NCBI RefSeq assembly: GCF_014635685.1
Contig: NZ_BMDH01000001.1
Span: 62,001-126,000 of the forward strand
Length of the DNA stretch: 64,000 bases
Direction of reading: 5' to 3'
From: Galliscardovia ingluviei
GTDB taxonomy: Bacteria > Actinomycetota > Actinomycetes > Actinomycetales > Bifidobacteriaceae
Shown: positions 48,345 to 57,061 of the stretch, piece after piece
Layout: each line of letters starts with the position of its first letter
How positions within the stretch are numbered: the first letter of the stretch is position 1
Program-made: the position numbers and the translations under genes
Notes under the pieces: generated by a model
Databases searched by the model: none
What the model was told of the DNA's origin: nothing
Seen by the model: the letters and a program-made list of their open reading frames with translations, nothing else

Positions 48345-48440
48345 ACTGCATGACTTTGCGAGGCTTATACAGCGCATAGTGTGTACTACCTTATACTTAA
48401 GTATGCTTGCAAGTTGTGCGGGTAGCGAACTGATAGTCGC

Positions 48441-48446
48441 TACAAT
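48441..48446 (+). promoter_or_regulatory. -10 box directly before the dgt start
   Basis: TACAAT ends six bases before the dgt ATG and there is no Shine-Dalgarno sequence between them, which fits transcription of a leaderless message. Confidence 0.4.
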
Positions 48447-48452
48447 ACAAGT

Positions 48453-49829
48453 ATGGCAATACGCGCAGCACAATACACGAAGCACTCCCAGCACAGTCAG
48501 TCCAACCTGCAGGCATCTGGAAGTAATAGCAATCAGGATGGCTATACAGCTAGGGATATGGAACGCTGGGTGCCAGAGCCACCAAAATCGCAAGAGCGTA
48601 CCGCTTTTGAACGCGATAGAGCGCGGCTTATCCACGCTTCAAGTTTGCGTAGACTTGGTGCCAAAACACAGATTTTAGTTGCAGGAACTGACGATTTTTC
48701 ACGTACCAGACTTACTCATACCTTAGAGGTGGCGCAGATTGGCAGACAAATTGGAGCCATGCTCGGTTGTGATCCCGATGTTGTGGATTGCGCATGCCTC
48801 GCTCATGATTTAGGACACCCTCCATTTGGGCATAATGGCGAGCGTGCGCTGGCAAGTTTTGCTGAAGAGATTGGTGGATTTGAAGGCAATGCGCAAACGC
48901 TGCGTATTCTTACACGGCTAGAGCCTAAAGTATTCAACGCACAAGGTCGGTGTGTGGGGGTGAATCTTACTAGAGCTTCTCTTGACGCTGCAGTGAAGTA
49001 TCCGTGGACTTGGCAGGATGCGCCAACGAATCCAGACGGTTCCAAATCTAATAAATTCTGCGTATACCCTGATGATGTGCCAGTATTCACATGGTTAAAA
49101 CAGGGCGCTCCTGCACGCACGAAGCCTATGGAAGCGCAGGTTATGGACTTAGCTGATGATATTGCCTACAGTGTGCATGATGTTGAAGATGCTATTGTGG
49201 CAGGATCATGTGATCCTGCGCTATTAGCGAGTAGCGCCACACTTGATGCCATGATTAGTGAGACGCGGCAATGGTATGGAGATACTTGGCAGCCAGAGTT
49301 ACTGGTACAAGCCTTTGAACGGTTACGCGCTCAAGCATTACTGCCTGCGTCCTTCGATGGATCACGCAGGGCATTAGCTCAGCTTAAAAATGCTACAAGT
49401 GCATTGATTGGTAGATTCGCGATTGCTGTGGAGCGTGCTACACGTCAGGCACATGGGCAAGGCAATCTGACGCGATACAGTGCGCATGTTGTTATTCCTC
49501 AAGAAACATCGTATGAGATTATGGCATTAAAAGGTATTGCTGTGCATTTTGTTATGCAACCGCGCTCGCTGATGCAATCTCATCGAGATCAGCAGCATAT
49601 TATTGGCTCATGTGTGCAGATGCTGATGGAGGGTGCCAGCATAGTTGGAGGCAGTAAACTTGACCCAAGTCCAGCGCTTGACCCAGTGTTTATTGAAGAT
49701 TGGCGTAGGGCAACGAATGATCATGAGCGGTTGCGTGTGGCTATTGATCAGGTAGCCAGTTTAACTGATGGTTCTGTAGTGAGTATGGGGAACCGCTATG
49801 TGCGTCAACTTGCGCACACGCTACGGTAA
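48453..49829 (+). CDS. dgt: Deoxyguanosinetriphosphate triphosphohydrolase-like protein
   Basis: A 458-residue HD-domain phosphohydrolase that splits dNTPs to nucleoside and triphosphate. The metal site is RLTHTLEVAQIG and CLAHDLGHPPFGHNGE, with the third Asp in DLADDIAYSVHDVEDA. It is nine bases upstream of dnaG; the dgt-dnaG pair is common in actinobacteria. No RBS is evident. Confidence 0.93.
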   Translation: MAIRAAQYTKHSQHSQSNLQASGSNSNQDGYTARDMERWVPEPPKSQERTAFERDRARLIHASSLRRLGAKTQILVAGTDDFSRTRLTHTLEVAQIGRQIGAMLGCDPDVVDCACLAHDLGHPPFGHNGERALASFAEEIGGFEGNAQTLRILTRLEPKVFNAQGRCVGVNLTRASLDAAVKYPWTWQDAPTNPDGSKSNKFCVYPDDVPVFTWLKQGAPARTKPMEAQVMDLADDIAYSVHDVEDAIVAGSCDPALLASSATLDAMISETRQWYGDTWQPELLVQAFERLRAQALLPASFDGSRRALAQLKNATSALIGRFAIAVERATRQAHGQGNLTRYSAHVVIPQETSYEIMALKGIAVHFVMQPRSLMQSHRDQQHIIGSCVQMLMEGASIVGGSKLDPSPALDPVFIEDWRRATNDHERLRVAIDQVASLTDGSVVSMGNRYVRQLAHTLR

Positions 49830-49838
49830 GGTACAAGT

Positions 49839-51896
49839 ATGCCAGGTCTGATTAAGCACGAAGATATTGAAAAGGTACGCGCGACAGCGGATTTATATGA
49901 TGTTATCTCTGCTGATGTAACGCTTAAACCGGCTGGAACTGGTACATTCATGGGACTATGCCCGTTCCATGATGAAAAAACAGCTAGTTTTTCTGTGCGC
50001 CCATCATTAGGTACCTGGCATTGTTTTGGATGCGGGCTCGGCGGCGATATTTTTGGCTATGTTGAACAAGCTGAGGATGTTGGTTTTGCCGACGCTGTGG
50101 AAATTTTGGCGGATCGCTACCATATTGAACTACACTATGAAAATGCTGCCGGCGGTGTAGAGCGTAAAGGTTCTACACGCTCTCGGTTGCTTGAAGCCAA
50201 TGATGAAGCACAGCGGTTTTTTACGGCGCAAATGATGACCGCTGAGGCATTGCCAGCACGTCAGTTGCTTGCTGGCAGGAATTTTACTCAGGCCGATAGT
50301 GAGCGCTTCGGGTGTGGATATGCTCCCCAAGGATGGGATAATTTAGTTCGACATTTATCAGATAAGGGCTTTACCCAACAAGAAATGGTTGATGCAGGGC
50401 TTGCGCGCCGTGGCAATCGCGGGATTTATGACTATTTCCGCGGGAGACTAACGTGGCCTATTCGTGACGCCACTGGGCGTACGCTAGGTTTTGGAGCGCG
50501 TAAACTCTATGATGACGACTCTATTCAGGCGAAATATATCAATACGCCTGACACTACGTTGTACCACAAAAACCAAGTATTATATGGGCTTGATTTAGCG
50601 AAACCGGAAATTTCAAAAACGCATGCCATTGTGATTGTTGAAGGCTATACCGATGTGATGGCATGCCATATAGCTGGCATCACGAATGCGGTAGCAACAT
50701 GTGGTACTGCTTTTGGCGCAGAACATGTGAAAATAGTGCGCCGTTTTATTTCTGATAATGTGTTAAGTGGCATGCAACTGCGCGGTACGCTCAAAGGCGG
50801 TACAGCACGTGTAACGTTTACTTTTGATGGGGATTCTGCAGGACAAAAAGCCGCTATGCACGCTTTTGGTCTTGATAATGCATTTTTAATGCAAGCATTT
50901 GTTGCAGTTGCAGACAATAACATGGATCCATGTGATTTGCGTATTGCTCAAGGCGATGAGGCTATTCGTGCGCTTATTCGCCACGCTACGCCAATCTATG
51001 ATTTCACTATTCGCACAGTGCTCGCCAAGTTTGATACAAATTATGCTCCGGGTCAGATTGGCGCAGTGCAGGCAGTAGCGCCAATTATCGCACAAATTCG
51101 TGATGAATCGTTGCGCTTTGTCTACGCGCAGCGCGTTGCTCGCAGCGTGGGCGTGGATATCAATATGCTATTTCGAGAGGTTAATAAAGCTCATGAACAA
51201 CTACGTATCCGCGATATGAACCCATATGTGCAGCGTCAGCCTAATGTCGGATCAAATGCTGGTCAGCTTTCTTCTGCACAGCGCGCGTATGTGGCAATGC
51301 TGGCTCGCTATGATGCTTTAAGTTCGCAGCAATATGTCAAGCTGCCAGTTGATGACACAGTGCTTATGTGCGAACAAGAGCTGCTGGCAATGATTATCCA
51401 AGTGCCATTGGCTATAAACCCGCAAATATTTGCCCATATTAGTGAGCAAAGTTTTTCCGTGCCAGTATTTAAGTCAATTTATACAGCTATTATTGCTGCC
51501 GGTGGTTTGCCAAGTCGAGGCACTGAGCTTTCACAAGGGCTGTGGATACACCAGATTACTAAAGCAGGTGGGGCAGTATTAGAGAATCCTATTTCGCATC
51601 TTGCCGCTATGCCTTTGCCGCTTCCGCAGCAAGTTAGCGATGAAGTTGTAGAGCAAACACAGCATATGTCAGCTTCTTCGCCACTACGTGAACCGTTAGA
51701 AGCAGAAGTGCAGTTTGCCACAGAACTTTTAGTGCGACTTTTGGATCTAGGATATATGCGTGCTATTGCTCGCGCTCGCCAAGGTATGAGTAATTTGCCA
51801 CAAGAGCAGCAAATTGAATTGCTTGGTGAAATTACCAGACTTGAGGCCAATAGGAAAAACTTACAGGCTGAGGTTTTTGGCAATACCGTAGGATAA
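49839..51896 (+). CDS. dnaG: DNA primase
   Basis: A 685-residue replicative primase. The zinc-binding domain has CPFHDEKTASFSV followed by WHCFGCGLGGD (Cys-His-Cys-Cys). The central catalytic core contains the Toprim acidic residues in VIVEGYTDVMACH, TFDGDSAGQKAA and DPCDL. The C-terminal DnaB-interacting region begins near residue 490. AAGG lies before the ATG. Confidence 0.96.
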   Translation: MPGLIKHEDIEKVRATADLYDVISADVTLKPAGTGTFMGLCPFHDEKTASFSVRPSLGTWHCFGCGLGGDIFGYVEQAEDVGFADAVEILADRYHIELHYENAAGGVERKGSTRSRLLEANDEAQRFFTAQMMTAEALPARQLLAGRNFTQADSERFGCGYAPQGWDNLVRHLSDKGFTQQEMVDAGLARRGNRGIYDYFRGRLTWPIRDATGRTLGFGARKLYDDDSIQAKYINTPDTTLYHKNQVLYGLDLAKPEISKTHAIVIVEGYTDVMACHIAGITNAVATCGTAFGAEHVKIVRRFISDNVLSGMQLRGTLKGGTARVTFTFDGDSAGQKAAMHAFGLDNAFLMQAFVAVADNNMDPCDLRIAQGDEAIRALIRHATPIYDFTIRTVLAKFDTNYAPGQIGAVQAVAPIIAQIRDESLRFVYAQRVARSVGVDINMLFREVNKAHEQLRIRDMNPYVQRQPNVGSNAGQLSSAQRAYVAMLARYDALSSQQYVKLPVDDTVLMCEQELLAMIIQVPLAINPQIFAHISEQSFSVPVFKSIYTAIIAAGGLPSRGTELSQGLWIHQITKAGGAVLENPISHLAAMPLPLPQQVSDEVVEQTQHMSASSPLREPLEAEVQFATELLVRLLDLGYMRAIARARQGMSNLPQEQQIELLGEITRLEANRKNLQAEVFGNTVG

Positions 51897-51955
51897 CGGG
51901 TAATCATCAAGGTAGTTGTAGAGAGTAGTAGGCAAGAGTAGGATCGTGGTGCATA

Positions 51956-53251
51956 GTGGCCAATAGGGGTGTGGCACAGCAAACAAGCAAGCCGTTGCAT
52001 GGCAAAACACGATTAGGCAAAGCGCCTGAGGATAAACTGATTACGCGAGATGTTGCTTTAGTAATGGCAGCGACTTTCTTCTTTATGGCCAGTAATATGC
52101 TGGTAACGCCTCTGGTTGCTGGTTTTGCACAATCTCTTGGCGCGGGTGGAGCGCTCATGGGGCTTGTCTCTGGAATGATGAGTATTGTTTCCCTATTTTG
52201 CAGACCTATTGCAGGGGCGCTGTCTGATAAAACATCTAAGCGGGTATTGGTTGGCGTAGGAGCATCACTCTACCTGATTGCTAATGTGTGGTATGCCTGC
52301 TCTAGCTCGCCAGCCTCACTCATTGCAGCTCGCATGGTTAATGGTGTTGGTTTTGCTTGCTGTTCAGTGTGCTTGGCAACGTGGATGTCTTTGCTTTTGC
52401 CGCTGCGTCATATGGGTGCCGGTATGGGATTATATGGCACGATGAATGCGTTGGCGATGGCAGTTGGCCCATCAATTGGTATCGGTGTGCATCAGGCTGT
52501 GGGATATCGCCCGGCTTTTGGAGTGTCAATTGCTATGGCACTGGCTATGGTGTGCTCGGTGATGCTCGTGCGTAATGGTGGCAATCCATATCGAGCAGGG
52601 CAATCTGATAATAGTGGCAAAGCAGCAGATAGTAGTAAAGCAGCAGGTAGTGGTGTGAGCCACACGTGGAGTATTCGCAAGGTTATTGAGCCTAAAGTAA
52701 TACCGTTATCGCTGATTTTCATGCTTTTTGCTATTCCGTATTTTGCTAATCAGTCATTTATTGCCTCATTTGCCGCTGGCCTTCATTTGCGCGTGCATGT
52801 GAGCTTATTTTTCCCCATGTATGCCATTATTTTGCTGATTATGCGTTTAACATTACGCGATTTATTCGATAGTAAACCATTTACGTTCTGGCTTGTTATT
52901 GGCACCTTTGGTATGGCGCTCACCTTAGTGTTTTTGCAGTATATGGTCCATGATGTTATGTTGCTGTTAGCGGCGTTTATGATGGCAGCGAGTTATGGTT
53001 TGATGAGCTCGGCTACGCAATCTCAAGCAGTAATTATTGCGGGGAAGGCGCGTAGTGGAGTAGCAAATAGTACCTATTACATTGGTATTGATTTGGGAAT
53101 GTCATTGGGACCACTTATGGGTGGATTCTTGTATGCGCATGTGAGTTTGCATTGGTTCTACTTGGCATTCTTGGTGACATTGCCACTCATGTGGCTGATT
53201 TATGCGCTAAGTCATACGTATACACAATCTGCTCGTCAATCTGCACGGTAG
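51956..53251 (+). CDS. Major facilitator superfamily transporter
   Basis: A 431-residue twelve-helix transporter. The loop 2-3 motif is CRPIAGALSDKTSKR, and LIAARMVNGVGFACCSVCLAT follows. A central hydrophilic loop has a Ser/Lys/Ala repeat (SGKAADSSKAAGSG). It resembles drug- or sugar-efflux MFS proteins; no substrate can be given. The GTG at 51956 is a plausible start, though an ATG at about 52064 would remove the charged N-terminus. Confidence 0.85.
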   Translation: MANRGVAQQTSKPLHGKTRLGKAPEDKLITRDVALVMAATFFFMASNMLVTPLVAGFAQSLGAGGALMGLVSGMMSIVSLFCRPIAGALSDKTSKRVLVGVGASLYLIANVWYACSSSPASLIAARMVNGVGFACCSVCLATWMSLLLPLRHMGAGMGLYGTMNALAMAVGPSIGIGVHQAVGYRPAFGVSIAMALAMVCSVMLVRNGGNPYRAGQSDNSGKAADSSKAAGSGVSHTWSIRKVIEPKVIPLSLIFMLFAIPYFANQSFIASFAAGLHLRVHVSLFFPMYAIILLIMRLTLRDLFDSKPFTFWLVIGTFGMALTLVFLQYMVHDVMLLLAAFMMAASYGLMSSATQSQAVIIAGKARSGVANSTYYIGIDLGMSLGPLMGGFLYAHVSLHWFYLAFLVTLPLMWLIYALSHTYTQSARQSAR

Positions 53252-53362
53252 TTTTATAGTAGGCTATGCGGGCAACACGCACACTATCCTGTCGGCGGTT
53301 ATGTGTCTAGGTTGCGGTACAATACTTGAGTTTGCACAGCCACCTCGGCAGTGCACGCATAT

Positions 53363-53439
53363 GGCCCCGTAGCTCAGCTGGATAGAGCATGTGACTTCTA
53401 ATCTCAAGGTCGCCGGTTCGAGCCCGGCCGGGGTCACCA
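53363..53439 (+). tRNA. tRNA-Arg(UCU)
   Basis: The 77-base cloverleaf can be drawn: acceptor GGCCCCG with CGGGGTC, D-arm with GCTCAGCTGGATAGAGC, anticodon loop CTTCTAA with anticodon TCT, T-arm GCCGG-TTCGAGC-CCGGC, and an encoded CCA end. It reads AGA codons. The anticodon stem has one T-T mismatch. Confidence 0.9.
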
Positions 53440-53496
53440 GATGTTGTGCGTGGTATTTGTAGTGGTGCAAATTTTACGCTATACTGAGAGATAGTG

Positions 53497-53564
53497 CCTT
53501 CCACCTGCGGGTAGGAATGGAAGTAAGACCGGTGACCCTGTGTTATGATAGGGCCCGGTTTTGC
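53497..53564 (+). other. Two adjacent stem-loops, the second a terminator
   Basis: The first stem pairs CTTCCA (about 53497) with TGGAAG (to about 53522), with an inner ACC/GGT. The second pairs ACCGG (53528-53532) with CCGGT (53555-53559), with an inner CCCT/AGGG, and is followed by TTTTG, so it can terminate the tRNA transcript. The pair could be a tRNA trailer or a small RNA; I match it to no known family. Confidence 0.5.
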
Positions 53565-53577
53565 GTTATTTAGTGAA

Positions 53578-54138
53578 TCATAGTGTAATGTATTCATCTA
53601 AAATTTTGTTAGTAATAAACTCACTACAGTCAAGTGTGTGAGTTCTTGTATCGCCGTATGCTCCAAGTACTTGATCTGGGAGCCATAGACAAGGTTCATT
53701 AACTCCTCTAATGTGGTCTATACGAATTGAGGAAATAGTATGATTTGTGCGTAGATAGGATAATAACTGCCTGTCTAAGTTATCTTGTGTTGGCGTCCTA
53801 CTTTCCAAAATGAGTTGATCAATTTCAAAATGTTCTAGATTATTGAGTAACCGTCGTAATACTGACCTTCGAGCACGCTCAGCTGGAGTAGGATTCATTT
53901 GTTCAGCTGCAACAATCAACGATATTGAATTAAGTGTTGATAGTGATGATAGCGTATGAAGTTTTTCTTTAGTGGTCATATTGCGCCAATGGAGTTTATT
54001 TGCATGGATAGGCTTGAGAGAAAGCATAAGCTCACGTAATTGGTTGTTATCATCAACGATGCATGCACACATGAAATATGTAGGGAATGGCATGTTTTTG
54101 TGGCGAATGCTTTCATCGGCCCATGCAATATGTTCCAT
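53578..54138 (-). CDS. DUF3800-like protein
   Basis: A 186-residue protein. The N-terminus MEHIAWADES and the segment TYFMCACIVDD recall the 'yIDESG' start of DUF3800 proteins, and LPDQVLGAYGD resembles the later 'QlADlia' block with a conserved Asp. These features suggest an RNase H-like fold; function is unknown, but the family is often found near mobile or defence genes. AGGAG precedes the ATG. It lies next to a tRNA gene and in antisense to its flank, which hints at an acquired gene. Confidence 0.65.
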   Translation of the reverse strand: MEHIAWADESIRHKNMPFPTYFMCACIVDDNNQLRELMLSLKPIHANKLHWRNMTTKEKLHTLSSLSTLNSISLIVAAEQMNPTPAERARRSVLRRLLNNLEHFEIDQLILESRTPTQDNLDRQLLSYLRTNHTISSIRIDHIRGVNEPCLWLPDQVLGAYGDTRTHTLDCSEFITNKILDEYITL

Positions 54139-54253
54139 AAAGTAACTCCTATAACATCAGATATAATGTGGCTCCTATCTACATAACGCTTTAGTATACG
54201 GGATTACAACTCGGATGAGGGCGATTTGTGGTTCTTGTGGAAAAGTGAAAAAA

Positions 54254-54296
54254 CTAGGGTATTGCACTGGATAACATCCTAAGCGCAATACCCTAG
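54254..54296 (-). terminator. Terminator of the oleate hydratase gene
   Basis: A perfect 12-bp stem CTAGGGTATTGC/GCAATACCCTAG has a 19-base loop. On the minus strand it is followed by TTTTTTCACTT, as expected for a gene ending at 54333. Confidence 0.9.
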
Positions 54297-54332
54297 ACCC
54301 CCAATTATTCAAGCGACGCTCGATACCCAACA

Positions 54333-56210
54333 CTAGGATTCGATAACGCCGTATCGACGCAGTAGCATTGGAATTTCAGTGCCTTCAAGTTTATGAAGTA
54401 CTTTCTTTAATACTGTTTTCTCAATGAAATTCAAATGCATATCAGTAATAGGTTTACCGTCACGCAATTTCACAGATGCATTCAGTAAATTACGCACGTC
54501 ATAGACTGAACCCCAAACTTCAGGAACACCTCGATCCACGCGAGCCAGCGTATAGACGGCCTCCATACCAGTGCGCATCGAGTACTCAGTGGTGAAAATC
54601 GTGTCGCGTGGAGTTTGTGCAAACTGACCGATAAAGGCAAAGTTTACGGCTCCATCTGGGACGACATCTGGGCGGTCTCCTGCAGCACGAGGCATGAAGA
54701 AAGCAGTAATATACGGCATCATAACAGGCACGGTATTGGCATGATCCCGAGCTAGTGTTGGAATCTGATCAATAGGAACACCCATATGATAGAGCCATTC
54801 TTGGCAGATTTCTTCACCAGTGCACTCCTGCATTGGCTTCTTAACAAAATTACCAGGCTTGTCCGGGAACAAACCATACACCCATACACACAGTTGCTCT
54901 TTTGGCTGGTTCTTGAACTGCTGCTGGCGGTTAAGTGTCCAGCTCATAAGCCAATTCGAATCAGTGCAAGTAACAATACCGCCAGTAACCACATGCCCGG
55001 TAAATGGATCACGCTTGCAAATACGCTGAATATATGGAGGAATCTCCCCGTCAAGCGTCGTCACGGTTGCGCTCATCCACTTAGTTGCTTGAGGGTCTGA
55101 GCAGAATACTTCTGGATGACCAAAACTTGGATCCTGCTTAGCAATGCGCTTCCACATATCCCAGCCGCCGCCAGGCTTTAATTCAGGATTCCACGCCGCT
55201 GGAGTTGTTTGGCTACCCATAGAAGAATTCTCCACGCAGCCACCATTAGTGATAAATACGAGATCATCTTCGGTCAAATCAATGGCCTGCATTGTGCCAT
55301 CATGCGCAATAATAATGCGCTGTGCCATTTTGCGATTTGGCGTGGAATATGGGTTGCGCGGTACTGCTGCTTGAGCAATCTTCAAAATAGTATCCTGACC
55401 AGTGCCAGTTACCTCACGAACTGGGCCTGTAGCAGAGTCAATAGTAAACTCAATATTTTCCACTTTCGTATTGAAATGGAATTGCACGCCAGCGTTTTCC
55501 AAGTACCGTACCATTGGCAAAATCATGGACTCATACTGGTTATAGCGGGTAAAACGCAAAGCAGAGAAATCTGGGAGTCCTCCAATATGGTGAATATAAC
55601 GCTGAATATATAACTTCATTTCTAGCGCAGAATGCCAGTTTTCAAAAGCAAACATGGTACGCCAATACATCCAGAAGTTTGAATTGAGTACTTCATCATC
55701 AAAGAAATCAGTAATAGGCTTATTATAGAGTTCCTCGTCTGGGGTGAAGAACAGCTTCATAATTTCCTGAGCAGCTTTGTCGCTTAACCCAAACTTGCCA
55801 TCAGTGCCTGCATCATGACCACGATCCTTGGTAGCACGACAGAGTGAATAATTAGGATCCTCCTTATTCAGCCAATAGTACTCATCAAGCACTGATACAC
55901 CTTCGGTTTCAATAGAAGGTATTGAACGGAAAAGATCCCACATGACTTCAAAATGGTTATCCATTTCTCGTCCGCCACGCATTACGTATCCAAGTCCTGG
56001 AATATTCAAGCCATCACATGCGCCACCAGCAGTAGCGTCTTTTTCAAAAATATGAATATGCTCTCCTGGCATTTGTGCGTCACGGACCAGATAGCATGCT
56101 GCAGAGAGTGCCGCAAGTCCGGTGCCAACAATATACGCGCTTTTATGATCAATACCCAGTGGCTTCTTTGGCCGAGCAAATGCTTCATAGTTACCGTTGG
56201 AATAATACAT
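54333..56210 (-). CDS. ohyA: Oleate hydratase (MCRA family)
   Basis: A 625-residue FAD protein that adds water to cis-9 unsaturated fatty acids (oleate to 10-hydroxystearate). The dinucleotide motif is YIVGTGLAALSAACYLV and the FAD/active-site loop is GYVMRGGREMDNHFEVMWDL with the conserved Glu. NYSLCRATKDRGH and the later TRYNQYESMILP block are typical. It detoxifies host or milk fatty acids in gut and vaginal bacteria (established for the family). AGGAGG precedes the ATG. It is divergent in control from, and probably repressed by, the TetR protein encoded upstream. Confidence 0.95.
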   Translation of the reverse strand: MYYSNGNYEAFARPKKPLGIDHKSAYIVGTGLAALSAACYLVRDAQMPGEHIHIFEKDATAGGACDGLNIPGLGYVMRGGREMDNHFEVMWDLFRSIPSIETEGVSVLDEYYWLNKEDPNYSLCRATKDRGHDAGTDGKFGLSDKAAQEIMKLFFTPDEELYNKPITDFFDDEVLNSNFWMYWRTMFAFENWHSALEMKLYIQRYIHHIGGLPDFSALRFTRYNQYESMILPMVRYLENAGVQFHFNTKVENIEFTIDSATGPVREVTGTGQDTILKIAQAAVPRNPYSTPNRKMAQRIIIAHDGTMQAIDLTEDDLVFITNGGCVENSSMGSQTTPAAWNPELKPGGGWDMWKRIAKQDPSFGHPEVFCSDPQATKWMSATVTTLDGEIPPYIQRICKRDPFTGHVVTGGIVTCTDSNWLMSWTLNRQQQFKNQPKEQLCVWVYGLFPDKPGNFVKKPMQECTGEEICQEWLYHMGVPIDQIPTLARDHANTVPVMMPYITAFFMPRAAGDRPDVVPDGAVNFAFIGQFAQTPRDTIFTTEYSMRTGMEAVYTLARVDRGVPEVWGSVYDVRNLLNASVKLRDGKPITDMHLNFIEKTVLKKVLHKLEGTEIPMLLRRYGVIES

Positions 56211-56238
56211 GATAACCTCCTGAACTTGGGGTCAATGC

Positions 56239-56356
56239 ACTTAAACATTGTTAAGTACACAGTGTGGTTGGTGAACCAACACTGCTGATTCTAGGAGGGT
56301 TATGCAGGTGTGTCATTAAACACTGAGCCGCAAGTGTATAAAAATTAAACACTGAG
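56239..56356. promoter_or_regulatory. Repeated TTAAACAYTG elements and palindromes upstream of ohyA
   Basis: TTAAACATTG (56241-56250) and two identical copies of ATTAAACACTGAG (56315-56327, 56344-56356) share a core. Two palindromes are present: ACTTAA-ACATTG-TTAAGT (56239-56256) and GTTGGT-GA-ACCAAC (56269-56282). These are the likely sites for the TetR-family regulator encoded next door. Confidence 0.5.
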
Positions 56357-56382
56357 TGGCAATTGATAAAAATGCGCAATAT

Positions 56383-56937
56383 TTAGTATGCGAAACGTTC
56401 TAACGCTCGCCTAAAATCGCCTTCAATAACCGTATTCAAATGATTAACTAGCTCCTGCTCATCATCGCGCATATCATGAGCAATCCAATCAAGCATCAGC
56501 CCTACAAACGCATACTTAAATAAATTTGCAATAAACTGCTGATCTTCTTGTCTCACGCGCAATCCGCGAGCTTCTTCCTGAACTACACCAATAAGTAAAT
56601 CATAGGTAATGTCATACAAATACTGCTCCACACGTTTGCGGCTAACACAATGATACACATTCATAATAAATGGTTTATTGGCGCGTACTGCCTTAAAAAT
56701 AGCTAAAAACCCAGTCTGCCATGTATCAGCAGTACGATTGCCTGCAAGCGCTCGACCCGCATCTTCTTGGCAAGCCCATTCCACGAGGTCGTATATATCT
56801 TTGAAATGGTAATAGAAAGTCATGCGACTAATGCCGCAGTCTTGGGCAATATCAGTTACTGTGATTTTATCAAGCGGCTTAGTAAGTAGTAGTCGCTTTA
56901 ATGACAGTTCCAATGCAAGCTTCGTGGTTTGAGCCAT
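56383..56937 (-). CDS. TetR-family transcriptional regulator
   Basis: A 184-residue regulator. The helix-turn-helix is KITVTDIAQDCGISRMTFYYHFKDIYDLVEW, a variant common in the DhaS-like branch; the C-terminal half is a helical ligand domain. The ATG at 56937 is preferred, giving the usual N-terminus MAQTTKLAL; no Shine-Dalgarno lies before it but a TATACT -10-like hexamer is ten bases upstream, so the message may be leaderless. It probably controls ohyA and perhaps the divergent MFS gene. Confidence 0.9.
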   Translation of the reverse strand: MAQTTKLALELSLKRLLLTKPLDKITVTDIAQDCGISRMTFYYHFKDIYDLVEWACQEDAGRALAGNRTADTWQTGFLAIFKAVRANKPFIMNVYHCVSRKRVEQYLYDITYDLLIGVVQEEARGLRVRQEDQQFIANLFKYAFVGLMLDWIAHDMRDDEQELVNHLNTVIEGDFRRALERFAY

Positions 56938-57061
56938 GGACTTAAGTATAAAACATGCGAGGAGCAATCGATGGAGCCACCAGTGAGATTGTGGAATATG
57001 GTGCAGTATCTGATGTTGCAGCGCGTATACTGCTAGGCATTACGGAAGGTCGGTGTATGCG

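Noticed and set aside
53363-54138. tRNA-Arg as an occupied phage or island attachment site
   Set aside because: No second copy of the tRNA 3' end was found in the window and no integrase is present.
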